Below, in pieces: positions 31,365-41,900 of a stretch of DNA of 64,000 nt. Numbering within the stretch: the first letter of the stretch is position 1; each line of letters opens with the position of its first letter. This DNA comes from Allolobophora icterica (lineage: Eukaryota; Annelida; Clitellata; Crassiclitellata; Lumbricidae), in the NCBI GenBank assembly GCA_963556255.1, contig OY744606.1, positions 74,950,118 to 75,014,117 on the forward strand, in the 5' to 3' direction. The notes under the pieces were generated by a model, which saw only the letters and a program-made list of their open reading frames with translations, did not search any database and was not told the origin of the DNA. Made by a program: the position numbers and the translations under genes.

Positions 31365-34300
31365 CTGCAAACAAATTACAAACACCTTCCACCAGTAGGC
31401 ATTACAGACAATACCGCAAATATGTACAAAATTATATGGAAAACTAATTGCAAATTTTGACAAAACAATTAGCAGATTGCTACTGCTCTTGCCTGCACTG
31501 TGAGTACTTCTGAGATCATAACAGCACATGGTTTTTTAAAAGGCTAATAACTGTATGTATTAGAACCACTAATGCACACAATGTACATGTATAGTAATAG
31601 CCAATTCTTTCTATAATACTCAAGATTAGGAGCGACAATAAAGTCCACCATCACCCAACACTTCAACAGTCACCCAAACTACATATAACTATTCCAAAAA
31701 TCTAGAACTCCTGCATTACAGAATTTCTTCCCAAACATTCAAGTATATTTCAGGACTGGAATTACAAAATTATTCGGTGAAAACCACATGTTTCTATAAA
31801 AAATATAATTTTTAAAGCTATAGGTCACTTTTCGACTACATTTCCAAGATTGCAATTGAAGTTTACCATAACCGTTACATAACCTGAGACTGTGCCGACA
31901 ATTTCTCTATGCCTAGAGGTCGTGACTATTCAGGAGTATAGCAAATTCATAAGCTTCTGATGGTGGTTAAGACGAATATCTACATGACTTGGTTACACAT
32001 GTATCTGATAATAATTAATTATGCACACAACTTCAAATAGACATGTCAAATTAAAGTTTGTTACTGGGCATCACAATGAAACTAAAAATAAACATTTTTT
32101 ATCAAAACTCTACATAAAGAGTCACAGTTGATAGCTATTACAACATATAAAAATGAATGAGCAAAGGGTTCATTTTGATTCATTTTATGCCTACTTGCCT
32201 TCTTACCACATTTTCTTGCAAACTAACACCCAAATTTGTCAGGGTTACCCCAGACACTGTCATATATATTAAACTAACTCTTAGCTAGAAACTATTGATA
32301 TTACCTTTGCTGCTCAACAATGCACTGTTAACATGGACATCCGAGTTTGGTGGGAAAATATGCTTCTTTCCAGGCTTAATTTTAATTACTGGAACATACA
32401 AAATAATTAACATGATAGAAAAATGGCTGAACAGTTCAATAGTCAAACTGAATAACGTGGCTAAATAAACAGATTCATACAGCACTCTGGGAGTTGGAAT
32501 CTGGAAGCACTCCCATTCATATTCTGGCAGAAAAGAGCAGTTGAGGCTAAAGGAAAGTGTGTTATGAAATTAAAGGTGAAGATCAATGGTTTCCAGGAGT
32601 GATGATGCCACAATAGCTGAGAAGGTACAATGGTGCACGGCAGAAACGCGAGCAAAATGGACTAAATAGTTAGTCACTATTAAACCAAGCAAGCACACTG
32701 TTTTGATATAACCAGTACAAACTAATATCACTATTCAGTGCTTAACAAACTTGAATTAGAAAGTCATATTCATTTAATTTTAACAATAAAGTAGTCCCCT
32801 CCACCCCCTAATTATTACGGGGCTATCGGCGTCGCTTCCCTGCGAGTCCTAGGCATTACCATCTGCTCCGACCTCGGGATGAAGCCCCATCTAGAGGAGG
32901 TCCTATCAACATCCAATCCTTCACTCCATGCACTCCGAGTCCTCCGGTCCCACGAATTTCCGCCTAACGTCTTACAGGAAATAGCTAGGGCCGTCACCAT
33001 AGCCTCCCTCATAGGCGTAATCTGCGGGGGGTACCCGTACCCAAAACTTTTTGAACTGGAGAGTACCGTACCCCCCACTTTTTGAACAATGTCAATCAAT
33101 ATTTTATTATTGTGCCTTTCCAGAGATCACAATCTCCGCCTTGCTTCGTGTATGTAAGAAATTGGTACCCCCACATTTTAGACCAAAGTTACACCCCTGG
33201 CCACATTCTAGACCAAAGTTACGCCCCTGGAGGCAGGCCTACGCATCCCCAGCCTGGTGGGACTACACCCGGGCGGGAGACAGGGAGAGGATCGAGCAGT
33301 TACTGAGGAAAATGCCCGAACTGGCCTTCTTTCCTCATCCATCCAAAACGCTTCAGAACTGGCCAGGCAGGCTGATGAACGCCTATTCCATGCAGCCGTT
33401 GCTGACTCTAGCCATGCTCTGCGACCCTACTTCCCTGCTGACCTTAACATCTCCCATGAACTCCGGTTGCGAACTCACAATTTCACATATTTCAATGATA
33501 AAAACTTTATATCCCACATGCTTTATAGAAACATTTTTTAAGCTTCAAAATTTATGTTTTCAAATCGAGGTCCGAGTTAATTACAACCGCTGACTCTGTT
33601 TTTAAAAACCGTGTTATCCTATCGTGTTTGCATCAACAGGAATTTCTGCAATAAACGAATAATTGATTTTGATTCAATATTAACTGGAGATTTGTAGAGG
33701 TTTAAACTAAACCCAGGCTAGAACTTTTCAACCGAGATCACTATGGTTTATGAGGTTTCACATATCCATAAGCATGCATCCCTGTCAGTTTGACTCCTCA
33801 ACAACTCCAATTTTCTAATCTTAATCCAGTGGCGTCACGAGGGGGTGACACCCATGTGTCACGACAAAATGATGAAATTTTTGTAAGATGGCGAACTCAT
33901 AAAAAAGGTCATCACATTTTTTGCGAGACGATTTTTGAAACTCTATGCTAATTTCCTTTTTTGAACCTTTAATGAGGGCGACACCATGACTTACCGCACT
34001 GGGTGACACCAGCCCTAGTGACGCCACTGTCTTTATCAATTAAAGTTTTTGAACAAAATCCATTTTAAAGTCAACAGAAACAACAGTTTAAACAGACATG
34101 CTTCGAAACTGTTGGCAGAACTCCAGTCAGAAAGCTGTAGGCACTGAGCAAAATTGAACCTCACATTCTAAATTTTGACCATCCCGGCCAAACTGACTGA
34201 CTGACTCCTTTGGATCTTGACCTGACTCCTTTGGATCTTTACCTGGAACCGATTTGACCCCCCCCCCCGCCTATCGATTTTGATTTGTCTAAACGCCTGT

Positions 34301-35619
34301 GAATAAGCTGGTTCCCGCGACTTCGCTTTTTTGGGCGCTGTAAAAATCCGGAGATTATGATTACGATTACGATACGAACTTTTACAAGTTTATCTAACAC
34401 TGATTTTTCTACAGACTAATAAAGATTCTAGTCTTTAGCATGTAAGTTATTAGCTGCACATGTGATTACTCATTCGAGAATCATGCATACAAAAGTTGCT
34501 CTTACTTTTGAAATAGAGTTGCCCACCTCTAAAGGTCATACATGTATAGGCTATATGACTGCTAAAATGACACCAGTGATTAACTAGGCCTATCTACAAT
34601 AGGCATGCTGGACTGGTGTACGATTATAAATTACAGATGCAACAAATATATGCAGTAAGATGATTCTGTAAGTTAACAAATCATTTTAAAAATTACTGGT
34701 AGCATCAATTGATAAATTTTAATTATTAGGTCTGAAACCTGGAAAAAGGCTGAACGAGTTAAAAAATTTAATGGTTGCATACATATACATGATTAATGTC
34801 GGTTGATACAAATTCTGAAAATGGGCCAAATTGGAGTAAATAAGTAACCAATAAGTCAACTGTGGTTCGCTTTGAAGTAGTAGGCCTATATTCAATTAAA
34901 CCCACCACAGCTGTTTTCAGGTGGTACAGTACTAGTTCGAACCCTGGATGAAGGAGCAGGGCAATGCTAATCAAATCGTTGACACAGCGTTGTTAAACAG
35001 TAGGTCCATACCAACCACTACACAGTGCATAGACCGACTTCTATACGCTATAATCAGTACATATTAAACGATTCAGGGACGCACTGCATGGGAAACATTA
35101 ACAGGACACTGGATGACACTCCAATTCTGGACGTTTGCATGGCAATCCCATTTTAAATTATTCAGGACGATTTGGGGGGCCCGTAGAGTAATGGATAACA
35201 CACTGGCGTGAACAGCAGTAGGTACCGAGATCGATTCCCGTAGACCCCGTTAGGTTTATTCAGCCTTCCACTCGCTAGGTGGCGGCGACGGTTAAATGAA
35301 TAGTAGGCCGTGAATGAACCCCTGTTGGCTGCCGTATAAAACAATTGTATTCGACTCCAGTGCGGTTAGCAGGCGCTTGAATAAAGAAAAAGATTATTAA
35401 GATTATTATTTTCGCGCCTGTAAATTATTAATTTTTATTCTCTTGAAATAGCGTTGTGGCATTTTAGTAGATCTACCGGGTAGCCTACTGCAGTGTGGCC
35501 TGCGCTTAAGAGCTGCTCAAATACAAGACTATAGGCCTACTGCATGAATGCTTACTCATGGACTCATAACGTTGTTCAAAAGACTCGTTTTCATCGTCCT
35601 CTGATGGAGTTTCAGACAT
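31218..35619 (-). CDS. Nucleoplasmin-like domain gene (three exons, 3' end unresolved)
   Basis: Span of exons 35556-35619, 32305-32388 and 31218-31364, all with GT-AG borders and phase-1 introns. The joined product has an acidic Ser/Glu N-terminus (MSETPSEDDENESFEQRYES), then IIKIKPGKKHIF, DVHVNSALL, LWVQVGADHYLLCSL and PGPVILYVKGEGT. Order and spacing resemble the nucleoplasmin-like fold at the N-terminus of insect FKBP39/46 (KPGKKY..., FHIS.AAL, YLLCTL, FF.KG.GTVHLTGY as recalled). The final VHLTGY-like strand should be in the next exon and was not found. Reading through the last donor gives a stop after 12 more codons. Such proteins act as histone-binding chaperones or carry FKBP domains. 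Function here is inference. Confidence 0.6.
31600..31760 (-). mobile_element. Diverged LINE fragment
   Basis: CTAGAACTCCTGCATTACAG then AATTTCTTCCCAAACATTC resembles 46565-46605 in the LINE at 46405-47122, same orientation. Confidence 0.4.
32305..32388 (-). CDS. Nucleoplasmin-like gene, second exon
   Basis: The acceptor is a strong TATGTTCCAG and the donor is GTAATA. It encodes IKIKPGKKHIFPPNSDVHVN then SALLSSK, phase 1 at both ends. Confidence 0.7.
32822..33545 (+). pseudogene. Non-LTR retrotransposon reverse transcriptase tail, interrupted
   Basis: The first part (to 33009) reads VLGITICSDLGMKPHLEEVL and onward to LQEIARAVTIASL. The second (from 33239) reads YASPAWWDYTRAGDRERIEQ and, after a frameshift near 33310, LFHAAVADSSHALRPYFPAD to FISHMLYRNIF then stop. 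These are typical C-terminal motifs of jockey/CR1/L2-type reverse transcriptases. A MITE splits the two halves. Confidence 0.82.
33010..33229. mobile_element. MITE, CAGGGGCGTAA family, inserted in a retrotransposon
   Basis: Ends are CATAGGCGTAATCTGC and GTTACGCCCCTG. The interior matches 25791-25992 in inverse order, including ACCAAAGTTAC and GGTACCCGTACCC-like blocks. It splits the reverse transcriptase frame. No clean duplication was found. Confidence 0.7.
33827..34029. mobile_element. hAT-type MITE, CAGTGGCGTCAC ends
   Basis: Ends are CAGTGGCGTCACGAGGG and CCCTAGTGACGCCACTG. Flanking 8 bp are TCTTAATC and TCTTTATC (one mismatch). Confidence 0.85.
34918..34999. repeat. Dispersed repeat, copy C
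   Basis: TAGTTCGAACCCTGGATGAA then GGAGCAGGGCAATGCTAATC and GACACAGCGTTGTTAAACAG. Same family as copies A, B and D. GTTCGAACCC resembles a tRNA B box. Confidence 0.6.
35172..35412 (+). mobile_element. tRNA-like SINE with GATTATTA tail
   Basis: CCCGTAGAGTAATGGATAAC then GAGATCGATTCCCGT resembles tRNA A and B boxes. The element ends CAGTGCGGTTAGCAGGCGCT, then TGAATAAAGAAAAAGATTAT. A 3' piece of a second copy is at 36531-36585. Confidence 0.6.
35556..35619 (-). CDS. Nucleoplasmin-like gene, first coding exon
   Basis: The start codon is at 35619 (context AGAATG). The exon encodes 21 acidic residues and ends one base into a codon at donor GTAAGC. It lies about 93 bp from the MITE at 35712-35968, which may supply the promoter. 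Confidence 0.65.
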
Positions 35620-35711
35620 TCTTGCTTAACACCAACAATTTCTTCGGGTAAATTAACCGATTTACAATTATTTGTAATAAATATAGCAATTCCCACTAAA
35701 GACGTTAATAA

Positions 35712-35968
35712 CATCGACCTATATTAGTGGACGGAGCGTAGACCAGTATATTGCCTTTTAGATTCTGTCGCCTGCCTATTATGCTAATGAGCTCTTTGCC
35801 TGACGTCATGGCTGGCGAAAGCTTAGTATTTGCCATCGACAGTTAAGTGACCCGACCCACTGCGCATGCGCACACGAGAGAACCATGACGTCACAGGCAT
35901 CTTTGCATGCAACAGGCCAGGCCTCAATTTGAATCTCTTACGCTATGTCCACCTAATATAGGTCGATG
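35712..35968. mobile_element. MITE with NRF-1-like and CRE-like sites, upstream of a gene
   Basis: Ends are CATCGACCTATATTAG and CTAATATAGGTCGATG. Identical 8-bp flanks are GTTAATAA (35704-35711 and 35969-35976). Inside, two TGACGTCA sites form part of an inverted CCATGACGTCA pair around a palindromic TGCGCATGCGCA. Confidence 0.85.
35801..35893. promoter_or_regulatory. Two CRE-like sites flanking an NRF-1-like site
   Basis: TGACGTCA at 35801-35808 and 35886-35893, and TGCGCATGCGCA at 35861-35872. These match consensus CREB/ATF and NRF-1 sites. They lie about 180-275 bp upstream of the minus-strand start codon at 35619. Promoter function is inferred. Confidence 0.5.
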
Positions 35969-36298
35969 GTTAATAACTTGTTCGCGCCAAGCAACGCAAA
36001 GACCTATTATCACCAAGATATATTTATTTCTTAACGGCGAGTTTTGAAGCGCTAGGATTACCCTCGGGCCGACAGAAAAGTATCGATCGCGTCTTTTTTA
36101 CATAAGAGATGCGTGACAGTTAATTATATTTATGAAAAATTCTCAACGAATAGGCCTGATTATGTATGCGCGGTCAAAAAACTGCCAGTGTGAAATAAAA
36201 CATCATATTTAATATCCTGCGAAAAACTAAGCGGGGCGACATCTGTGGGTAAGAAGGCAACTGGACATACAATTTTGCACAAGCTTCCAGTTTCCATG

Positions 36299-36422
<124 letters not shown>

Positions 36423-36530
36423 CTTTCCTTCAAACCATGAAGACGAGGCCTGACCCTCCAGACAATTTACCTGCTCATAAATAATTTTTTCCAAATCCTG
36501 AGGGATCACTGATACCTCGGGTAAAAAAAA

Positions 36531-36585
36531 AAAAATAATAATAATAATATCTTTTCTTTAATTAAGCGCCTGCTAACCGCACTGC
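36531..36585 (-). mobile_element. SINE 3' fragment
   Basis: AATAATAATAATATCTTTTC then AAGCGCCTGCTAACCGCACT is the reverse complement of the 3' end of the SINE at 35172-35412. Confidence 0.65.
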
Positions 36586-36685
36586 GCTGTACAGTGAACA
36601 TACAAATTGTAGAAACGGCAGCCACACAGGGCACCTTACATAGCCTACATGTATACAGTAAAGCACATGATAGCAGTTTTACAGG

Positions 36686-37251
36686 CAGCGGCGGCGATCT
36701 TGTCTGAGAGATGGGGGGACAAAGTCGGCCATGGTCTGGTCGATGACCTTTTTCATGTCCCCTTCCCCCCCCCAAAAAATCTAAACTTATAGGAATTCAT
36801 CTCCACCAAAACTTGATAACTTTTCTACGAAATCATCTCCAAAAAAAGTTGCTGACCTTTTTTCTCTTTTTTTAGTCATTAACCTCTTTTTACAACTTCT
36901 TTCGGTTCTCCCACCTATAATGTATGATTACCTACTTTTTTAGGAATTCGTCTACAAAATTTATTACCTTTTTTTACAAATAATATTCATCCCAAACTAA
37001 TTTCATAACTTTTATACGAATTTCTTCTTCCTTTCTGAGAATTTTCCGGGGGTGTCTTCTGCTCGAAAATAGAGTTTTTACCTCATCTCGTCAAAAATGC
37101 AGTGTAAACCCTCACGCGCTATTACATTTCTTGGCCTTTTATCTTGTTTCTTCTAAATTTTGGGGGGAGCAAATGTATGGCGTGTCCCCCCACTCTTAAA
37201 GGTGGGGGACTTGTCCCCCTTTACCGCCCCCCCCCATGATCGCCGCCCATG
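36686..37251. mobile_element. hAT-type element, GGCGGCGATC family
   Basis: Ends are CAGCGGCGGCGATC and GATCGCCGCCCATG. The flanks are identical: TTTACAGG at 36678-36685 and 37252-37259. A related copy is at 43417-43699. Confidence 0.88.
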
Positions 37252-37382
37252 TTTACAGGAGTCGAATACAAATATAAACTCCTTGAAAACAACGTCACAA
37301 TTGTCACGGTCACCTGGTCGCGATCAACGACCTCTAATATGACATATAGGCTACGTCTTTAAGGGGAACTCTGCCACAGCAC

Positions 37383-37462
37383 GTCATTACCTGAGTTCCA
37401 AGCTTGATGGAGGAGGAGGAGGGCGACGCCAATGATCTTTGTTATCACATAGTGTCATTAAA
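37383..37462. repeat. Dispersed repeat, copy D
   Basis: CCAAGCTTGATGGAGGAGGA then GGGCGACGCCAATGATCTTT and CATAGTGTCATTAAAC. Same family as copies A-C. Confidence 0.65.
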
Positions 37463-37716
37463 CGGAAACTAATACTGTCTTTACGGCGGTAAAGTTTGGC
37501 ACAACTTGATATTAGCATAGCCAGCTATATTTTTATTTCAGAGTTGCATCGTCAGGAAGTATTTCAAAATAGCTGCAAAATGTTCATGAAGTGGGTTAGA
37601 CGCAAAATTAATATAAATAAAAATGTTGATCCTGCTCAGTTTTCAATGAATAGATTGTGTGAGAACTGAATTCATCGCTGCCTGTTTGATTGGTACCACG
37701 CCATACGAGATCCCCG

Positions 37717-37902
37717 CATGGGCGTCCGCAGAAATTTTTCCAGGGGGGGTTGTGGCAAAATGTTTCTAGGAGGGAAAATTTTTCGAGGGGGAGCAAATGA
37801 CGTTTTTGCATGGAATAGGCCTAGCTATTCACGAACACTGAAAACGTGACAACTTTCAAAATCCAGCACCCTTGCCTAATTGCCCCCCTCCGGACGCCCA
37901 TG
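37717..37902. mobile_element. hAT-type MITE, CATGGGCGTCCG family
   Basis: Ends are CATGGGCGTCCGCAG and CTCCGGACGCCCATG. Flanks are GATCCCCG and GGTCCCCG (8 bp, one mismatch). Confidence 0.85.
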
Positions 37903-38764
37903 GGTCCCCGTGTACGTACCGTGCTACACGGTGCTAGCCCGAGATTTCAATCTCTGAAATTATGGCTCTGGTGAAGCCTACAAGAACTATTATTTTCAAT
38001 TTCTAGAGTTATTTCGGAAAATACACATATCTTTAGTGTCGTAGTTTGAATTTTGAAACTGCTGGTGCATTCAGAATCTCAAGTCCTCGACAGAGTTGCA
38101 TCGTCGACCAGGACTCAGGAATTATATATAGCCTAACACAACCGTTAGTGAGCTCATCCAATCTGAAAACTTTATTCAATTGGCTAGTTTTCTGTGATGC
38201 ATATTATTGATGCCTTCAGTGCGTTGGGGGCTTTGATATGTAAAGAAATTTTAACTTGATTGTGTTCAATGCACTAGCCTAGTGCTTCTGACATTCGCAA
38301 GATGACGCTGTGTTGTAGTTAGGTTAAGTCTATGGCAACTTGTAAGTGGTAGATCAGGTAGGCCCCCTAGCCTAATTTCTATTTAGCTACGGTTGATGGT
38401 TTTTATTTATTTCGTGCAGAAGTGAGTTGTTTTAATTTTTAATTGTAGTTGGCTGTAGAAATTTGAGTTCATGTAAGAAAAGGACATTAAATTATTTCCG
38501 TAGGCCTAATCGTCGTAACTTCGAGATTTCAGTCAGTTTTGAAAGCGTAGCCTATCTAGGCCTAAGTCGCGGGACCTCAGCATTAATTTATTTACGTAGA
38601 CCTACATGCAGCGGTGATGAATGATCTCACCCGTTCAATTTATTGGAAATGAGCAGGGTTGAGACCATAAAATGGTCGGTATATAAAAACGTGTGCATTT
38701 ACATTTACATAATTATGGCGATCTAGGAATCTGGTTTGGATTCGATTCAAAATTAGGCTATGGC
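37903..38764. other. Intergenic stretch, nothing recognised
   Basis: I see no gene, RNA or repeat here apart from scattered TAGGCCTA motifs. Confidence 0.5.
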
Positions 38765-39329
38765 CAGTGGCGTAACAACCATATAACGAGGGTGGACAAA
38801 GTCCAGGGGCCCCCGAGGTCTCAGGGGCCCCAAGCTTTTTTACTGCGCACCCTGTGTCGTAGTCTGCTTTAGGGCCATATTCTTTCATTTTCCCCAAGCA
38901 AATTTTTTTTAATATGGTTAATTCTTCCTTCCGATGACATATTTAGCCTACGGTCTTCAAAAGTGCCGCAACCAAGCCCATGTAGGTCTGAGCATCTCTG
39001 CAGCCTGAAGTAGGCTAGCCTGTATATATATGACGAATGCTTCATGATATAATTGTATACACCACAGCTTTATGTACGTGTGGTGTCTATATCTAGGCTA
39101 TAGGTCACCGGGTCGCCGGGGTCGGGCTATATGACCCTAATCGTTGTAGAATCCAGTTGCCTATGAGTCAGATTCTCCCTTTCAGGCGTAACCACTGCAT
39201 ACACTTAAGTTTACGGTATACGCATATCTCTCAACTCCAGTCCTAAGAAATGCCTGAAATAATATATGCCTGATTGCAAGTCTGTTTATGGCTCTCTCAC
39301 TCATATGGATCTGCGATGGCCCTATAGCC

Positions 39330-39617
39330 AGTGGCAGAGCGCTCCTTCTCCAAATTGAAACTTATGCAGATGTAGGCCTATCTTAGATCCACTATCTAAC
39401 AGAACATGCTTGATGGTCTTGCTCTTCTTGCGGTCGAAAACGAATGCGCAAAACAATTGAATATATATTAATGATTTGATAGACACATTTGCTAATAGTA
39501 AAGCTAGAATAGCCAAATTTATGAAGCAATTCTCTGAAGAAGCGCTTCGCACTGACGACGGTGACTGGGAGAGTGACAAACAGCACACAAGCAGTAGCCA
39601 GTTCTGGGATAGATGAC
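39330..39617 (+). pseudogene. hAT transposase C-terminal dimerisation remnant
   Basis: The frame reads VAERSFSKLKLMQ, then YLRST, LDGLALLAVENECAKQLNI and, in a shifted frame, IDTFANSKARIAKFMKQFSE. AERSFSKLK...LRSTM.Q.RL..LA is the hallmark of the hAT dimerisation domain. In-frame stops and shifts show decay. Confidence 0.82.
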
Positions 39618-39811
39618 GTGATGTGAGAGCTCAATATGAGAACTACAACAGACATTACATTACTGTGTACGTAGGCAATACATTTTTGGTGTATTCTTGT
39701 TTTGTCTTGAACCATTAATGTGACTTGAACTATGGACCATTAATCAGAACGTTTAATACTCTTTTTTTAAACTTAACTGCAGTTTAAAATAGCTATCTCA
39801 TCATTTTCACT

Positions 39812-40052
39812 TTTTATTTATTTATTTATTTATTCCGGATATTTCTATAGCGCCTCTCGAAGTCAACTACTACTCAGAGGCGCTCCCGACTACAGCATTT
39901 GATACTGTGCCGGAATTTTCACGCCGAAGCGCCACGAGCAATTGCGAGTGAAGGACTTGCCCAAGGTCCGTACGCAGCGGCTAGAGTGGGATTCGAACCT
40001 GCAACCCTCCGGTCACAAGGCGCCGAACTTACCACTGAACCACCACGCCCCA
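39812..40052 (-). mobile_element. tRNA-derived SINE nested in the hAT remnant
   Basis: On the minus strand the head reads GGGGCGTGGTGGTTCAGTGG (A box) and GGTTCGAATCCC (B box). The 3' end on the + strand is a TTTA repeat at 39812-39834. Confidence 0.82.
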
Positions 40053-40123
40053 CATGGGTAAGGGCCCCCGAGCTTAGAATGTCCAAGGGCCCCCGGCTAG
40101 GTTGTTACGCCACTGGCTATGGC

Positions 40124-41700
40124 GCAGACCTATTCTTGCATGTTTTCATTTTTATGACACGTTTTGAACCCGGATAATGTTAACCAGTTCCGACATTTAA
40201 AACCACAGCTGTCAACGGTTGCACGTGTCAGACCCCAATCAATAAACACTTGACTGTTGACTTAATTATCGTTTCTTTGAGGCCTATTTATTCCTTGCAT
40301 AGTTAACGACGTAATCTGTTGACAACGCGAGTAACCTGGATTTAGCGTCTGACCTTCGTATATTTAGGTCACATCCGGTTTACCAATTTACAATTTTAAT
40401 TATTGATCCAATTACCTTACATTCCAAATAACGCATACAGGGCATATAGGCCTATACTCGTCCTGCACGTGAGGTCAACAAACTAAGACATTTTTTATGT
40501 CCATTGGCACCTAATGTTATACACGGAAAAGTTGTCCTAATCGTGACCCCAACCAAGATTTTATATTTGATTTCCATTTTTTTTAAAATTTATACTACTA
40601 TTATTTTATTATTGTAACGAACTGGCTTTGAATCTGGATCTTTCGCTGACGTCGGATCCAATTACGCTGACGTTAGCTCTTACACTGACGTTGGATCTTA
40701 CGCTGACGTTGGATCTTACGCTGGCGTTGGATCTTACGCTGGCGTTGGATCTTACGCTGGCGTTGGATCTTACGCTGGCGGCAGTTTACGCCCGTTGCTT
40801 TGAAACCAATGCCTCATTCTCAACATAGCAGTTGTCACAGCAGCTTTGGCAAAGCATGTCTTTCAGTTCTTTCAGATGGAAATATTTAATAAATAATAAT
40901 CAAAATAGTTTCCGTTCACCACTGTGTACAATTAGACCTATAGGCCTAGCATAAAATCTTTAAATGTTCACTGTATATCACTATATATAATTTAAGTCGA
41001 TCTAGTCTTACCTACCCCTGCAGCATCTTATTATTTGAATAATTTTATATTAGGCCTATAACCTATGCTGACCTCCCCTCTTCGGGAGTCTGGTCTGTGG
41101 ACTGTGGTTTCTATAGGCGTACTCGGTGCTTGGCACGCCCGTCACGAAGATTCTCTCCGGTTCACCTCCGTCTTGTTCACTTCATATCTATACGGTATTT
41201 TTCTACATGAACTTTCCAAGATATTTTCACAGTTCACTAAGACTGACTAGGCGTATACGTGTTATTGAACTGCGAAAATATTAACCTACATTGTAGACAA
41301 CCACGGAGCTGCAAGGCACGTTTTCGGGCTTAGGGCCTACTAATTCTTCAGGGAGTTAAATCCATGAAGCTGAATAAGCCCTTGCTTACTTGATCCCCAA
41401 CCCAAGTTGGAAACTTCTGAATACCCGTTTACAAGAGGAGTAACAAGTGAAGTTACCCTCAGACCAATAAATGAGACAAGCTAAAAGTGATGGATCCCCA
41501 AAGACCTTATTTATACTTTAAAGTTAAGACCCTATAATTAGTATTAAGTAGATCATCAGCCGTCTTAGCTAGGCATGATAATGAGCTATTGCGTAGATAA
41601 CGAATTGGGTAACACGACGCAACAGTGACCTTCAATGTAGGCTACACAGATGTTTGCCTAACTTAAGTTGATAAATATTAGCGAAAGCTTAACCAGGCAC
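40124..41700. other. Intergenic stretch with an 18-bp minisatellite
   Basis: Apart from the minisatellite at 40640-40785, nothing gene-like was seen. Confidence 0.5.
40640..40785. repeat. 18-bp minisatellite, about eight copies
   Basis: The unit is GCTGACGTTGGATCTTAC with G/A changes (GCTGGCGTTGG in later copies). Several copies contain TGACGT. Confidence 0.9.
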
Positions 41701-41708
41701 GCACCAGA

Positions 41709-41745
41709 GTATGTATGTGTGTGTGTGTGCGTGTGTGTGCGTGTT

Positions 41746-41798
<53 letters not shown>

Positions 41799-41868
41799 GT
41801 GTGTGTGTGTGTGTGCGTACGTGCGTGCGTGTGTGTGTGTGTGTGTGTAGAAACAAATATTATTATAC

Positions 41869-41899
<31 letters not shown>
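41709..41899. repeat. (GT)n then (TA)n microsatellite
   Basis: GT/GC dinucleotides to about 41848, then TA repeats at 41863-41899. Confidence 0.95.

Positions 41900-41900
<1 letters not shown>

Larger units (their letters stand above)
38765..40115 (+). mobile_element. hAT transposon remnant, 1.35 kb, intact ends
   Basis: TIRs are CAGTGGCGTAACAACC and GGTTGTTACGCCACTG. Identical flanks GCTATGGC lie at 38757-38764 and 40116-40123. It holds a decayed transposase C-terminus and a nested SINE, and is internally shortened relative to a typical autonomous hAT. Confidence 0.9.

Noticed and set aside
35172..35260. Functional tRNA gene
   Set aside because: Box-like motifs are present but no cloverleaf with proper arms could be drawn, and a SINE body follows.
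39392..39715. Minus-strand frame with LFVTLPVTVVSAKRFF, looking like a hAT C-terminus
   Set aside because: The plus strand of the same DNA gives the far better AERSFSKLK...LDGLALL match. The minus frame is antisense coincidence.
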